Assembly (NCBI GenBank): GCA_022009975.1
Contig: CP091733.1
Coordinates: 2,400,501-2,464,500, forward strand
Direction: 5' to 3'
Source of the DNA: Phocaeicola vulgatus
GTDB lineage: Bacteria; Bacteroidota; Bacteroidia; Bacteroidales; Tannerellaceae
DNA: 64,000 nucleotides
Shown: positions 29,383 through 38,514 of the stretch, one piece after another
Numbering within the stretch: the first letter of the stretch is position 1
Layout of the letters: each line of letters opens with the position of its first letter
Made by a program: the position numbers and the translations under genes
The notes under the pieces: model-generated
The model's database searches: none
Seen by the model: only the letters and a program-made list of their open reading frames with translations
Told to the model about the DNA's origin: nothing

Positions 29383-29518
29383 TTTTTCCCAATACTTTCA
29401 TGCCCAAATAAAGTAGTATTTGTCGAAAAGTTATGCAATTAAAACAGCGTTTAAATGGTGTTTTAACAGCGTTAAAATGGTGTTTAAAGAGACACACGCA
29501 CCCACATGGGGTGCGACT
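29383..29518. repeat. Direct repeat R2: R element fused to a CRISPR-repeat fragment
   Basis: A 136-bp unit. It opens with TTTTTCCCAAT and AAATAAAGTA, then TGTCGAAAAGTTATGC, the R core (AAACAGCGTTTAAATGGTG, TTTTAACAGCGTTAAAATGG), then GAGACACACGCACCCACATGG and GTGCGACT. The last 27 bp match the 3' part of the CRISPR repeat of this island. The same unit recurs at 31086-31222 in the same orientation, joined there to the end of the real CRISPR array. Confidence 0.8.
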
Positions 29519-29682
29519 AGACTCATGATTTTACTTTTTCCCGACTTCGTCATTGCGTCACCCAATATTAGGTGACACAAATATACAAAATATTGTTTAT
29601 CAAATAGTTATAAAATACATGTTTTTCAAGTGACGAAGTCAGGAAAAAGAAGTTATAAACTAATCTTTATGTGAATTAAATC
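29519..29682. other. Gap between repeat R2 and the AbiEii remnant
   Basis: AT-rich DNA containing an imperfect long inverted repeat: TTTTTCCCGACTTCGTCA near 29530 and TGACGAAGTCAGGAAAAAG near 29630, about 90 bp apart. The inner part also has a short inverted pair, GCGTCACC / GGTGAC, near 29556-29576. No gene is seen. The large stem may be a terminator or the end of a decayed element. Confidence 0.45.
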
Positions 29683-30103
29683 TTATAAGACATCTATTTT
29701 CCTAAACCGTTCCTGAAGAATCTTTATCTTTTCTATTAATTCTTCAAAATTCAGTGGTTGCCCATATATGAAACTTTCCTTCATCTCATTGTAGTCTGTC
29801 TCATAAGCTGGCATCAGTTCTTCATCTGGCACATGAAAGTTTCTTCACATTCAAGAAATAGTCACGGCTCAGAGCCAAGTCTATGTCCTCACTGAATCGG
29901 TTGATGATGTTCCACCCTTTACTAAGGCTTATACCGCCTTTGAACAACAGGTATTCGCTGATGCTGGTATGGAACATGGCATAGAGAACAGCAGTAACCC
30001 ACCAGTCTTTTTCGGCAGAGGCTTCATCTATCTGCTTTGCCTGACTGACGGCTTGTATCATTGCCCTACGCTCATCTATTGAGAAGTCTATCCATTTACT
30101 CAT
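29683..30103 (-). pseudogene. AbiEii/AbiGii-type nucleotidyltransferase toxin, internally deleted
   Basis: The N-terminus (MSKWIDFSIDERRAMIQAV, KDWWVTAVLYAMFHTSISEY, LLFKGGISLSKGWNIINRFS, EDIDLAL) is the typical nucleotidyltransferase start with the GG-S and D-x-D type motif. The frame closes after 93 residues at 29822. In another frame the DNA then encodes PDEELMPAYETDYNEMKESF, IYGQPLNFEELIEKIKILQE and a stop at 29683-29685, which is the normal far C-terminus of this family. About 150 central residues are therefore missing, and the toxin is almost certainly inactive. Its start overlaps the antitoxin gene stop by 8 bp, the standard AbiE arrangement. Confidence 0.75.
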
Positions 30104-30707
30104 TGTCTTGTCCTTTTATATTTCTTTTGATTATTTGTCTCATCCAAACTGGAGCCAAAAGCAAATCATGTTCTATAGTGTCCTTTTCGGGTGTTTCGGC
30201 CAGCAACTTTGCAATCTGCCATTCATCTTCTTGTGTGATGTTGTTTTCGCCGATACTACGCAATGCCTGTACCAGTTCCTGCATCAGCTTCCCTCGAAAG
30301 GCAAAATTTCTTGGTGCTCCATGTTTCAAGGTGACTGTCCTATTTCCAAGACTCAGTTTCCTGCCAGAACCTGTAGTCAGGAAACTTGTGTTCATCGGAA
30401 CCTGGGTAGAGAAACCAAGACGATTTGCAGCAGTGGCTCCTGTAGGGATTATTAGAGCCTTATCTCTTTTGGCAATCTCTGTTACCAATTCAAAGGCGGA
30501 AGGGTATAGGATGCCGAAGCGAGTTTTACGTGCCTTGACATAAACCCCCTTTGCTATACAGCTGATAAGACCTTCACGCTCAAAGATTGCCAATAGTTTT
30601 GTGACATACTCCACATCATATTGTGGAAAGGAAGACACGAAGTAAACCTCTCCAAACTTACCATGGGCAATCCTACTCTTAATCTTATTAACTACAGCGT
30701 CTTGCAT
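30096..30707 (-). CDS. AbiEi-type antitoxin / DUF6088 transcriptional regulator
   Basis: A 203-residue protein. The N-terminal winged-helix part (KIKSRIAHGKFGEVYFVSSF, EYVTKLLAIFEREGLISCIAKGVYVK) is followed by the DUF6088/AbiEi domain with FELVTEIAKRDKALIIPTGA and NRLGFSTQVPMNTSFLTTGS. Type IV AbiE antitoxins repress their own promoter and counter the AbiEii nucleotidyltransferase. Here the toxin gene directly downstream is internally deleted, so the antitoxin may survive as an orphan. A 14-C tract lies about 90 bp upstream of its start, in the presumed promoter region. Confidence 0.82.
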   Translation of the reverse strand: MQDAVVNKIKSRIAHGKFGEVYFVSSFPQYDVEYVTKLLAIFEREGLISCIAKGVYVKARKTRFGILYPSAFELVTEIAKRDKALIIPTGATAANRLGFSTQVPMNTSFLTTGSGRKLSLGNRTVTLKHGAPRNFAFRGKLMQELVQALRSIGENNITQEDEWQIAKLLAETPEKDTIEHDLLLAPVWMRQIIKRNIKGQDNE

Positions 30708-31085
30708 ATATATATTGATTTGATTTTGGTCGGAATGATTACAAATATTTCCGACTGCAAGGATACTATTTTTCTTTCAAATAATAATGTATTTCCCCCC
30801 CCCCCCCCTCCCCTAAAATTAAGTTTTCTTGGCTGAAAAAGGTTCTTTTCTTGTCATTTGAATAGCATTTCCATAAGTTTTTGCTTGTCGTTTCCACATT
30901 TTGAAACGTTATCTTGCCCTCAAAGATGAATTGCTGTCCTTGTTTTTCACCAGAAGCATAAGCTTCTTCTTTCTGGTCAGTTTTTCCAACATACCGTTGT
31001 TTTGAAAAAAACATTGGACGTTTTTGAAAAAACATTGGACGTTTTCAAAAATTCCTCGTGACGTTTTTTTTAAAACAACGGTATG
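30708..31085. other. Intergenic region with poly-C tract and MITE-like element
   Basis: This gap upstream of the AbiEi gene holds a C14-T-C4 tract (30795-30813) and the second copy of the 100-bp inverted-repeat element (30988-31087). A minus-strand frame at 30766-31035 starts inside that element and ends in the poly-C-derived Gly run, so I do not accept it as a gene. Nothing else is recognised. Confidence 0.5.
30795..30813. repeat. Poly-C tract (C14 T C4)
   Basis: Fourteen consecutive C residues (30795-30808) then T and CCCC, about 90 bp upstream of the AbiEi start codon on the minus strand. Long homopolymeric G/C tracts are slippage-prone, and when they lie in a promoter they can vary expression. 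Its length in the assembly may not be exact. Confidence 0.75.
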
Positions 31086-31087
31086 TT
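30988..31087 (-). repeat. 100-bp MITE-like inverted-repeat element, copy 2
   Basis: It has the same 16-bp terminal inverted repeats (AACATACCGTTGTTTT) as the element at 7662-7761, the same total length of 100 bp and nearly the same interior, in the opposite orientation. Its right end touches direct repeat R3, so the two elements are adjacent here although separate elsewhere. Confidence 0.75.
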
Positions 31088-31222
31088 TTTTCCCAATGCT
31101 TTCATGTCCAAATAAAGTAATATTTGTCGAAAAGTTATGCGATTAAAATAGCGTTTAAATGGTGTTTTAACAGCGTTAAAATGGTGTTCAAAGAGACACA
31201 CGCACCCACATTGGGTGCGACT
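31086..31222. repeat. Direct repeat R3: R element joined to the trailer end of the CRISPR array
   Basis: It matches R2 (29383-29518) over its full length with about ten substitutions. Its last 27 bp form a 5'-truncated CRISPR repeat (31196-31222, reading ACACGCACCCACATTGGGTG then CGAC). This is followed by a normal 33-bp spacer (31223-31255) and the first complete repeat. The dispersed repeat thus replaces the outer half of the terminal CRISPR repeat. Confidence 0.8.
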
Positions 31223-31255
31223 TGTTTGTAAGTCCGACAGGTTTCTACAAAAAAA

Positions 31256-33004
31256 GTTTCAATCCACGCACCCACGTGGGGTGCGACGTCACGAGAATGG
31301 CTCTTCGATTTCGCTATACCTGTTTCAATCCACGCACCCACATGGGGTGCGACACGAGCTTGGAAGCATCGAGAGGTTTTTGAAAAGTTTCAATCCACGC
31401 ACCCACATGGGGTGCGACGCGGAAGAAGCCGGACAAGATGGACCGCATCGAGTTTCAATCCACGCACCCACATGGGGTGCGACTATAATGACGTCAAAGT
31501 CACCTTTTCGCCTTATGTTTCAATCCACGCACCCACATGGGGTGCGACCACAGCATAATGCGTGGTTTTTAGCACAAATCGGTTTCAATCCACGCACCCA
31601 CATGGGGTGCGACGCAGGTCAGGATTCCACGCCTGCACGAACCCTTTTGTTTCAATCCACGCACCCACATGGGGTGCGACGAGGACAGCTCGACCACCAA
31701 TGAGGAGGGCAACTGGTTTCAATCCACGCACCCACGTGGGGTGCGACGCCTGGATATTGTCGTGGATCCGTACACGCTAAAGTTTCAATCCACGCACCCA
31801 CATGGGGTGCGACAAAACTCTGTTAACGGATGAACACGGGTATTATTAGTTTCAATCCACGCACCCACGTGGGGTGCGACAGAAAGTTGCATTCTCTTCT
31901 TTGACCTGACCTAAGTTTCAATCCACGCACCCACGTGGGGTGCGACTATCAAGTCAAAAGGTTGATGACGCGCTCGCTCTTGTTTCAATCCACGCACCCA
32001 CGTGGGGTGCGACGTGGAACGTGAACATGGACAATGGCAACGTGAACACGTTTCAATCCACGCACCCACGTGGGGTGCGACTTCTTGACCCTCCAAGGGG
32101 TCAATGCCATCCGCCTGTTTCAATCCACGCACCCACGTAGGGTGCGACATATCTAAATATTCCATATTACTTCAGTTTAATGTTTCAATCCACGCACCCA
32201 CGTGGGGTGCGACCGTACAGGCGGAATTGGTAGTGCTTTTATCAAAAGTTTCAATCCACGCACCCACGTGGGGTGCGACAAGTCCCTCTTCGTACTCTTT
32301 GGAAAGATTACATGTTTCAATCCACGCACCCACGTGGGGTGCGACATAGTCAAACTTTCCTCAATCATGCAAGGACATCGGTTTCAATCCACGCACCCAC
32401 GTGGGGTGCGACTTGTTAACGAACATGAAATAATATCATTAATTTACGTTTCAATCCACGCACCCACGTGGGGTGCGACTGCTGTGACTCCTTCGGATAT
32501 TGCTAGGTTAACTGTTTCAATCCACGCACCCACGTGGGGTGCGACGAGTATAGCTTTCCGAAGTCTTTGCATGATTTAAGTTTCAATCCACGCACCCACG
32601 TGGGGTGCGACGAATCGGAAGAGGCATATGCCAAGCCACTTTGAGTTTCAATCCACGCACCCACGTGGGGTGCGACTTATTATATAGCCCTAATACATAA
32701 TCGGCCTCAAGTTTCAATCCACGCACCCACGTGGGGTGCGACTAACTAGTTCTGGAGTTCCCTCTTCTGCTTCTTGGTTTCAATCCACGCACCCACGTGG
32801 GGTGCGACTAAAGTTAAACTTTCTAAATCGGGATTTTTCAAGTTTCAATCCACGCACCCACGTGGGGTGCGACTGTAGTTAAATTATTAGCATGAGACCA
32901 ATCAAAAGTTTCAATCCACGCACCCACGTGGGGTGCGACGTAGCCGAAGGAGAATTTCTTTGTACAAATAATGTTTCAATCCACGCACCCACGTGGGGTG
33001 CGAC
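31256..33004 (-). CRISPR. Type I-C CRISPR array, 27 full repeats
   Basis: Twenty-seven 32-bp repeats (plus-strand form starts GTTTCAATCCACGCACCC and ends GGGGTGCGAC) separate 26 spacers of 33-36 bp. A further truncated repeat and spacer lie at 31196-31255. The stem CGCACCCAC/GTGGGTGCG-like palindrome is the I-C type. In I-C systems the processed strand ends in ATTGAAAC, so transcription is on the minus strand, the same as the cas genes, with the leader at 33005-33179. Repeats near the leader are uniform (ACGTGGGG). Seven of the nine at the far end carry ACATGGGG, and the last is degenerate, which marks the old end. One central repeat (32117-32148) has ACGTAGGG. Confidence 0.97.
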
Positions 33005-33179
33005 TCATATTCAGCAAATATCTGAATATCATATTACAAAAGTACATTAATTGCGAACAACATGCAAATTTTTGAATACTTACATGAATCTTATGGATAT
33101 AGATATCTATTTGTTTGATTTTCAAAGAGAGCGAAAGTCTCTGTATATTATGCAATACTATACGTTCGCACCCTTTATA
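33005..33179 (-). promoter_or_regulatory. CRISPR leader region
   Basis: This 175-bp AT-rich stretch lies between the cas2 stop and the first leader-proximal repeat. This is the position where an I-C leader with the array promoter and the integration site is expected. A short inverted repeat (AGAGAGCGAAAGTCTCT at about 33125-33141) lies inside. No gene is visible. The role follows from position and repeat polarity, not from a recognised motif. Confidence 0.7.
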
Positions 33180-33470
33180 TCAGATTATCAATTCTCCCGT
33201 GACATCTATCCCCATGTTTTTCCCTATAGTCTCCACTTTACGTTTCCAGTTTGAGCCTAATATGTAGAATCTGATGCTGTCTTGCGATAAGTCAATAATG
33301 TCCTCTAATTGACTTTTAATCATAATATATTGCGATTCAGTCAAGACGCATTCAAACACTGAATTTTGAACTCTCTTCCCATAGTTTTGGCAAACTTTTG
33401 CAACATTTCGCAAACGCTTGGCTCCGTTCTGGGATGTTATATTTACGTCATAGGTAATCAGTACGAACAT
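33180..33470 (-). CDS. cas2: CRISPR-associated endonuclease Cas2
   Basis: A 96-residue protein beginning MFVLITYDVN, with the conserved Asp at position 8 after the first beta strand. It continues with the ferredoxin-like fold segments (KRLRNVAKVCQNYGKRVQNS, VFECVLTESQYIMIKSQLED) and ends GELII, the usual end of the family. Cas2 dimers hold Cas1 dimers in the spacer-integration complex. It is the last cas gene, 3 bp after cas1, and borders the leader. The frame is intact. Confidence 0.96.
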   Translation of the reverse strand: MFVLITYDVNITSQNGAKRLRNVAKVCQNYGKRVQNSVFECVLTESQYIMIKSQLEDIIDLSQDSIRFYILGSNWKRKVETIGKNMGIDVTGELII

Positions 33471-33473
33471 AAG

Positions 33474-34496
33474 CTATTTGATTAAAAATACGGGATAATC
33501 GTCAATCTCTTTTCTTATAAACCTTGCCAACAACATAGACTGAATGTATGGAAGAAGACCGATGCTAACCTTCTCATTTAAATACGGGTGTGTTATTTGT
33601 TCCTTTTTTCTGTTTTGCCAAGCAGACAGAATGGTTTTTCTTGCGGAATCCGTCAAAACTATACCATCATCTCCTTGCTTGACAAAGTCTTTTATGGATA
33701 TTTGTTTTCTGTTTATCAATGACAATACCAACCTGTCACCCAAGTAAGCTCTAAGTTCTTCCATCATATCCAATGCCAGAGACGGTCTGCCAGGTCTTAA
33801 AGCGTGCATAAATCCCACGTATGGGTCAAGGCCTATTGTTTCAAGGGCTGCTGTTATATCGTTGCAGATTAACGTATATACAAAAGAAAGCATAGCGTTG
33901 ACAGCGTCTTTGGGAGGTCTTCGGTTACGTCCTTCAAACTTGAAGTCTTCCTTTTGGTTCAGCAACAAGTGTGAAAACACTCCAAAATACTTTGCAGCCG
34001 CTTCTCCTTCAATGCCTCTTACCGTATCAATGTTGTCCGCATTAAAGACACGGCGTTTGCATCTTTGCAAGTATACTGCTGCACTTTCCACATCATGGTC
34101 TTCACCATTATCACGAATGAAACGTCGTAAGATATTATAGTAGTTTTGTATTTTCCCTCCAATGAACAGCTTGCTGATATGCAAGGCATAGTTGGGTTCA
34201 TCAGAATTTCTATATTGAGCTTTTCTCAACAAAACGTTTCCTTTTGTCGGTCCTTGAGAACGACTGATGTATCTTCCTTGTGGGGAAAGGAAGGTTAGGG
34301 AAACGTTGTTATCTGCACACAACTTCATCAATCCTGGACTTGCCCCCATATAACCAAAAGTAATAATTTGCTCTATATTATGGATAGGAATACGGAATAT
34401 CTCGTTTTGTTTAACGGATATTACTACATTAAGCCCATCTTTACTAAGATAGGCTTCGGGTGTTGTTACGTATAGCGTGTTAAGTAATATCCTCAT
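33474..34496 (-). CDS. cas1: CRISPR-associated integrase Cas1, type I-C
   Basis: A 340-residue protein. The N-terminal beta domain (MRILLNTLYVTTPEAYLSKD) is followed by the helical catalytic domain with RGIEGEAAAKYFG (catalytic Glu around 163-165) and GFMHALRPGRPSLALDMMEE (His 230, Asp 242). It inserts new spacers at the leader end with Cas2. Its start overlaps the cas4 stop by 17 bp. Length and motifs are normal and the frame is intact, so adaptation could be functional even if interference genes are damaged. Confidence 0.96.
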   Translation of the reverse strand: MRILLNTLYVTTPEAYLSKDGLNVVISVKQNEIFRIPIHNIEQIITFGYMGASPGLMKLCADNNVSLTFLSPQGRYISRSQGPTKGNVLLRKAQYRNSDEPNYALHISKLFIGGKIQNYYNILRRFIRDNGEDHDVESAAVYLQRCKRRVFNADNIDTVRGIEGEAAAKYFGVFSHLLLNQKEDFKFEGRNRRPPKDAVNAMLSFVYTLICNDITAALETIGLDPYVGFMHALRPGRPSLALDMMEELRAYLGDRLVLSLINRKQISIKDFVKQGDDGIVLTDSARKTILSAWQNRKKEQITHPYLNEKVSIGLLPYIQSMLLARFIRKEIDDYPVFLIK

Positions 34497-35150
34497 ATAG
34501 ATTTTTGCTTAAATAGGTTGACACTTGAGCACAGTCACTCATTTCAGGCATACAAATATCTACTAATGAACAGTTCTTGCAATGGCGCTTTTTGTTGGCT
34601 TTAGGTAAAACACCAGTTTTAAAAACATCGTGCATTTGTTTGGCACACTGAATAGTGGTATTTCTCAAAGATTCAGAAATAGAGATTGTCTCTCTACGTT
34701 TCACCTCATCATAATACAGTGCTCCGTATGGGATGTTAATGCCATACATCTCTTCCAAGCACATTGCCTGTGCTGCCAATTGTACCTCATCTCTCTCGTC
34801 TGGTTTATGATGCCCCCTTTTGTATTCTACAGGGTAAGGCTTCCAATAACCCTTGTAGCGATTGTGAGTAATGGCGTCTTCTGGAGTATCTGATGGTACC
34901 AGTTCTACAGCATCCGTTATGCCATACAGACCCAATTCTTTTGAGGCAACATGAAGAGACCTAAGTGTGATGACATCTCCGTTTTTCTGACGATAGAAGG
35001 GATTGTCTACATTCTTGTGTAGAATCTGCCCTTCTGTCGTCAGTTTATTTTCTGCCCATTGTTGCTCGATATGAATCAAAGCCCATTGCCGGGACAGAAC
35101 ATAAAGTGCTGTATCCCCGACAACATGAGCATTTCGTCTTCAGTATACAT
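34480..35150 (-). pseudogene. cas4: CRISPR-associated Cas4 nuclease (one frame break near the start)
   Basis: The long frame (to 35079) lacks the N-terminus. The true start is ATG 35148-35150, giving MYTEDEMLMLSGIQHFMFCP. This contains the first iron-sulfur Cys, then goes out of frame at the GGG run 35091-35093. One extra base restores RQWALIHIEQQWAENKLTTE and the long frame. That frame has the RecB-like core (DAVELVPSDTPED, YPVEYKRGHHKPDERDEVQL) and the C-terminal cysteines CKNCSLVDIC. Cas4 trims and selects prespacers by PAM in I-C systems. It is 7 bp from the cas7 stop. Confidence 0.85.
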
Positions 35151-35157
35151 GATGATA

Positions 35158-36009
35158 CTAAATCAATTCTTCAACGGTAACGCCGTTAGGAACAGAGTCT
35201 TTGTCTATCGTAACAACATAGTCGTTGAACGATCTTGGTGCAGCTTCCGTGTTCTTCTTGATTTTCACCAAATCGAACAGTTTGTTGGCTGGAGCATTAC
35301 CAAGAACCGAATCGTGACGGAACACGATGAGTTTCTGTGCGCTCATCAGTCCACGTGCGGCAGAACGGTCCACGTCGAACATATTTTTCAACGCCTCGAA
35401 GAAAAGCTGTAAGTCTTCCTTTGAAAAGCCCGTTTGCTTGGCAAGGTTGGCTGATATAAATCCGTGGCAGACATAGAGCCCGTAAGGAATTGTTGCCTTG
35501 CGTCCCATAGTTCTGTTGTCGCCATTTTGCTTTTCTGCTTCTTTTTCCGTTGCCACTGCCATACGAGTAATAGAATGTTCTGCTGTTGCTATTGGGTCAA
35601 CAGAACGAGCAAAGGTAAACTGGATAGGACCTCTTACCTGACCGGCATTCTTACCCGTTGACATTACTGCTCCGAAGGTACGGATGTCGTAATAGTTTTC
35701 ACACATGAATATACGTGCTGCAGAAGTCTTGTCTTTTGCTTTCTTCACCTCTTCGTCATCATGAGCTTTGTCTATCTCGCTGTTAAGAACTGCTTTCTCT
35801 TTAATGAAGATATCATAACCTTCTGACAAACCTTTTGCAGCTTGTACGTAATTGCGAACTTTGCGCTTCAAGCAAACATCTGTCACCAAGCCCATACCTG
35901 TCTCAGCATCAACACGAGGAAGGTTTCCTGCATCAGGATCACCGTTGGGATTACCGTCCTGTACATCAAACAGGTAAACGAAATCGATTCTGCTATTTAT
36001 TTCAGCCAT
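35158..36009 (-). CDS. cas7: Type I-C Cascade backbone protein Cas7 (Csd2)
   Basis: A 283-residue intact protein opening with NSRIDFVYLFDVQDGNPNGD and PDAGNLPRVDAETGMGLVTD, the RAMP-type start of Csd2. It continues with CLKRKVRNYVQ and IRTFGAVMSTGKNAGQVRGP. Multiple Cas7 copies coat the crRNA in the interference complex. It lies between cas8c (27 bp) and cas4 (7 bp) in the standard I-C order. In I-C there is no Cas6; Cas5c does the processing, consistent with its absence here. Confidence 0.95.
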   Translation of the reverse strand: MAEINSRIDFVYLFDVQDGNPNGDPDAGNLPRVDAETGMGLVTDVCLKRKVRNYVQAAKGLSEGYDIFIKEKAVLNSEIDKAHDDEEVKKAKDKTSAARIFMCENYYDIRTFGAVMSTGKNAGQVRGPIQFTFARSVDPIATAEHSITRMAVATEKEAEKQNGDNRTMGRKATIPYGLYVCHGFISANLAKQTGFSKEDLQLFFEALKNMFDVDRSAARGLMSAQKLIVFRHDSVLGNAPANKLFDLVKIKKNTEAAPRSFNDYVVTIDKDSVPNGVTVEELI

Positions 36010-36036
36010 ATTGTTTATAGTTTAAATGTTATTATT

Positions 36037-37804
36037 TTAGTTCTTGTTTTCATCTTCTTTTTTAGTAAAGAAATCTTGTCTTTGGTGGTAATATCCTATA
36101 AAGAATCTGCCTTGGTCTTGAAGGTCAAGATGTGCGGGGAAACCTGTTGCAGGAATCTTGTCGATGATTTCTTGCTTCATCTTCTCATAGAATATTTTTC
36201 TGCTTTCGTTAGTCAATTTCTCCATGTGATGGGAAGAAAGATTGAGGATAGTAGCAAACACCGAAGCGGGTGTTGCACTTGCAGCATTCATGTATCTTTC
36301 ACAAATGCTTCTAATTCCATTTGCATCTTCTTGAATCTTGTCAAGAACTGCAAAGAGGCGACCGCAGAGGTAGCCCTGATTTGTGTTGCTTTTGTCTAAC
36401 ATAGTGTCTATCTTTTTATTGTTGTCTTTTATTCTGTTAAGATAAGCTTTGATGATTGCCATACGAGCTATACGAATAGCGTCTTTGCCCGACTCTGCTC
36501 TTATTCTGCGAATGCATGCCGAAAACAACGTGAACGGATATGGTGTTCCTTGGAATATGCTCTTGACAACAGCCTCTGGGAGATTAGGAGTAGCTTCAGA
36601 CTGCTTTCCGTTAAGAGTAACAGCTGCAAGCATACTCTTTATTCCCATATACGGTTTTCCTTCTTTGCGAGTATCTATAATCTCCATGTCGTTAAAATGA
36701 CGAAGAATCTTTTCTGCAAAATCTTTAAGGGAACATTCTGACCAATACACAACGGCAATTCTGGCAGAATTAGGAGCAAGTCCAAGTATATAGAAGCGGT
36801 CGTCCAATGACGTCTTCATTGTCCCGGAATAAATGGAAGTAAATACTTTACGCACTTGCTCAATCTTGGCATTAGGGTCGTCCTGCTCTTCGTCTGTAAA
36901 ACCTAATAGGTCGAACAGACTCTCTTCTGTCTGTTCTGCAGCCGAGGAATTGGAAGAAGCCCAAAATACGAAGGTTCGATTGCCTACACCAAACTTATTA
37001 TGTGATCCCTTTGCAGCATAGCATTCAGAGCTGTGGTATAGGCAAATTCTGCATCCTTTGAAATTGGCGCATTTCTACATTTCTTCTTGCCGTAAGAATC
37101 ATAGCCGGAATTAACTTGGAAAGCCACAAGCTTTGCTGTCGCTTGACTTCCAGGAATCATTGTTGCCGTTGTTGTATCAACGGCAGTTCCTTTATTTCCT
37201 GTTATCAGGCAAAAGCCGTTTTCTTTATTATCGTCTTCAGAATCTTCTAATTGTAATAGTTCTTTTTTCTCTGCTACAATTTTTAGGTCTCCGTCAATTC
37301 TGAACGAAAATGTCGAGTACTTCTTTGATAAATTTTTCTTTATATCTTCCCATAAACTATCTTGCGAAACACAAGCAAGTATCTCTTCTTTGCTTTGCTG
37401 ATAGAATTTACAGATAGCAGCCAAATCATTACTTTCAGGATAAGTCTTGTAAATAGAAATAACTTTCTCTTTAAAAGCTTCAAGACAAGCGTTTCCCTTG
37501 TCAGAACGTGTCTCTATTTGTTCTTCCACATCTTTCTTGGCTTTTTCTTTTTCGGCATAGCCCAACACATAGGAGCTGTTATCGTATAGATAATTGGCAA
37601 CAACAGCGCTTGATCTGCCTACATGCTTTTTTTAACAAGATAGGTCTTTGCCTGTTTGTTATCTATACGACAATCTTCAAAACGAACAAATTTTTCCTTC
37701 CTTCGAAATTACAATCACGAAACCGATTTCTTTTTTTCCTCCATGCCTGAAGCAGGAAGATTGCCACTTCTGTTATAGTAGTCGTATAACGCTTTCAGTA
37801 TCAT
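36037..37804 (-). pseudogene. cas8c: Type I-C large subunit Cas8c (Csd1), four frame breaks
   Basis: The start ATG at 37802-37804 overlaps the cas5 stop (ATGA) and gives MILKALYDYYNRSGNLPASG, the family's normal N-terminus. Indels at the T runs 37731-37737 (-1), 37691-37695 (+1) and 37627-37633 (-1) shift it. The open part at 37568-36984 carries SSYVLGYAEKEK, ENGFCLITGN and SGYDSYGKKKCRNAPISKDA. At CCC 37007-37009 (-1) it shifts again, then GVGNRTFVFWASSNSSAAEQ leads to RKVFTSIYSGTMKTSLDDRF and the C-terminus at 36037. Reconstructed length is about 590 residues, normal for Cas8c, which recognises the PAM. As written, no full Cas8c can be made. Confidence 0.85.
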
Positions 37805-38493
37805 CTTAAAATCTCCTCACTATTTATTGGTGGAACAATGATAATGCCATCTTTCATTTGTGGACGATAAAACATCGGCTGGATGTTCTTCGGGTCTTTG
37901 AAGTCCATGTCATAGAACATGATGCCAAGATTTTTTGTGCCTCCCTGCTCTTCAGATATAGATGGAGTCAAAGCCTCGTCATTAGGATTGACAAGGCGGA
38001 ATGCAGCCGAGAACTCACGAGTGCCAAGATAAGGCTGATTAAAACATTGTCCCTTGCCTGCTCTTCGTTCAAACATTTGATAGTATTTCATCGGGTTCTC
38101 GTCTTTGCCAGGTTCGTGCAAAAACAAGTCTCTTTCAATTTTTCGTTTGGCAACAGAACGATATTCCATTTTTGCCCAAATCCGATAACGAACATCCTTA
38201 AGCAATAAAGTATTCTTTTGCTGACGTTTGTCCTCAATATAAATGACAGACTTGCCGGCAACAGCACCAACCTCATTTCTTCTCACCGATGTCCACTTGA
38301 TAGGATTAAGTACTTCTATCTTGGTTATCTGCCAATGTATGGCAGGTTTCCAGAATATAGCTTCGAATATGGCACGTGCTGCCGACGGTGTAATCACATC
38401 ATAGCTGACACGTTCCACTTTAAGCTCTGGTCGGGTGAAGCAAGCCATATCGCCCCACACCTCCAAACAATATTCTCTGTCTGTATGTTCCAT
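37801..38493 (-). CDS. cas5: Type I-C crRNA endoribonuclease Cas5c (Csd5)
   Basis: A 230-residue intact protein. It opens EYCLEVWGDMACFTRPELKV and continues ERVSYDVITPSAARAIFEAI, FWKPAIHWQITKIEVLNPI and RRNEVGAVAGK, the Cas5d/Cas5c pattern. In I-C systems this protein cuts the repeat hairpin to release crRNAs and stays on the 5' handle. It overlaps cas8c by 4 bp. Upstream, 21 bp away, lies the Bro-N gene that separates it from cas3. Confidence 0.94.
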   Translation of the reverse strand: MEHTDREYCLEVWGDMACFTRPELKVERVSYDVITPSAARAIFEAIFWKPAIHWQITKIEVLNPIKWTSVRRNEVGAVAGKSVIYIEDKRQQKNTLLLKDVRYRIWAKMEYRSVAKRKIERDLFLHEPGKDENPMKYYQMFERRAGKGQCFNQPYLGTREFSAAFRLVNPNDEALTPSISEEQGGTKNLGIMFYDMDFKDPKNIQPMFYRPQMKDGIIIVPPINSEEILR

Positions 38494-38514
38494 ATCGTTA
38501 TTTATCTTCCTTAT

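Noticed and set aside
29309..29497. Small frames with LLKHHFNAV-like peptides at the R repeats (also near 31135, 50639 and 17427)
   Set aside because: The peptide similarity just reflects the DNA repeat; frames and starts differ between copies.
30766..31035. 89-codon minus frame upstream of the AbiE module
   Set aside because: It starts inside the 100-bp inverted-repeat element and its end is read through the poly-C tract; no family resemblance.
31215..32579. Open frames of 60-160 codons on both strands through the CRISPR array (NPRTHVGCD-type repeats)
   Set aside because: They are translations of the CRISPR repeat; the regular 32-bp repeats with unique 33-36 bp spacers explain them.
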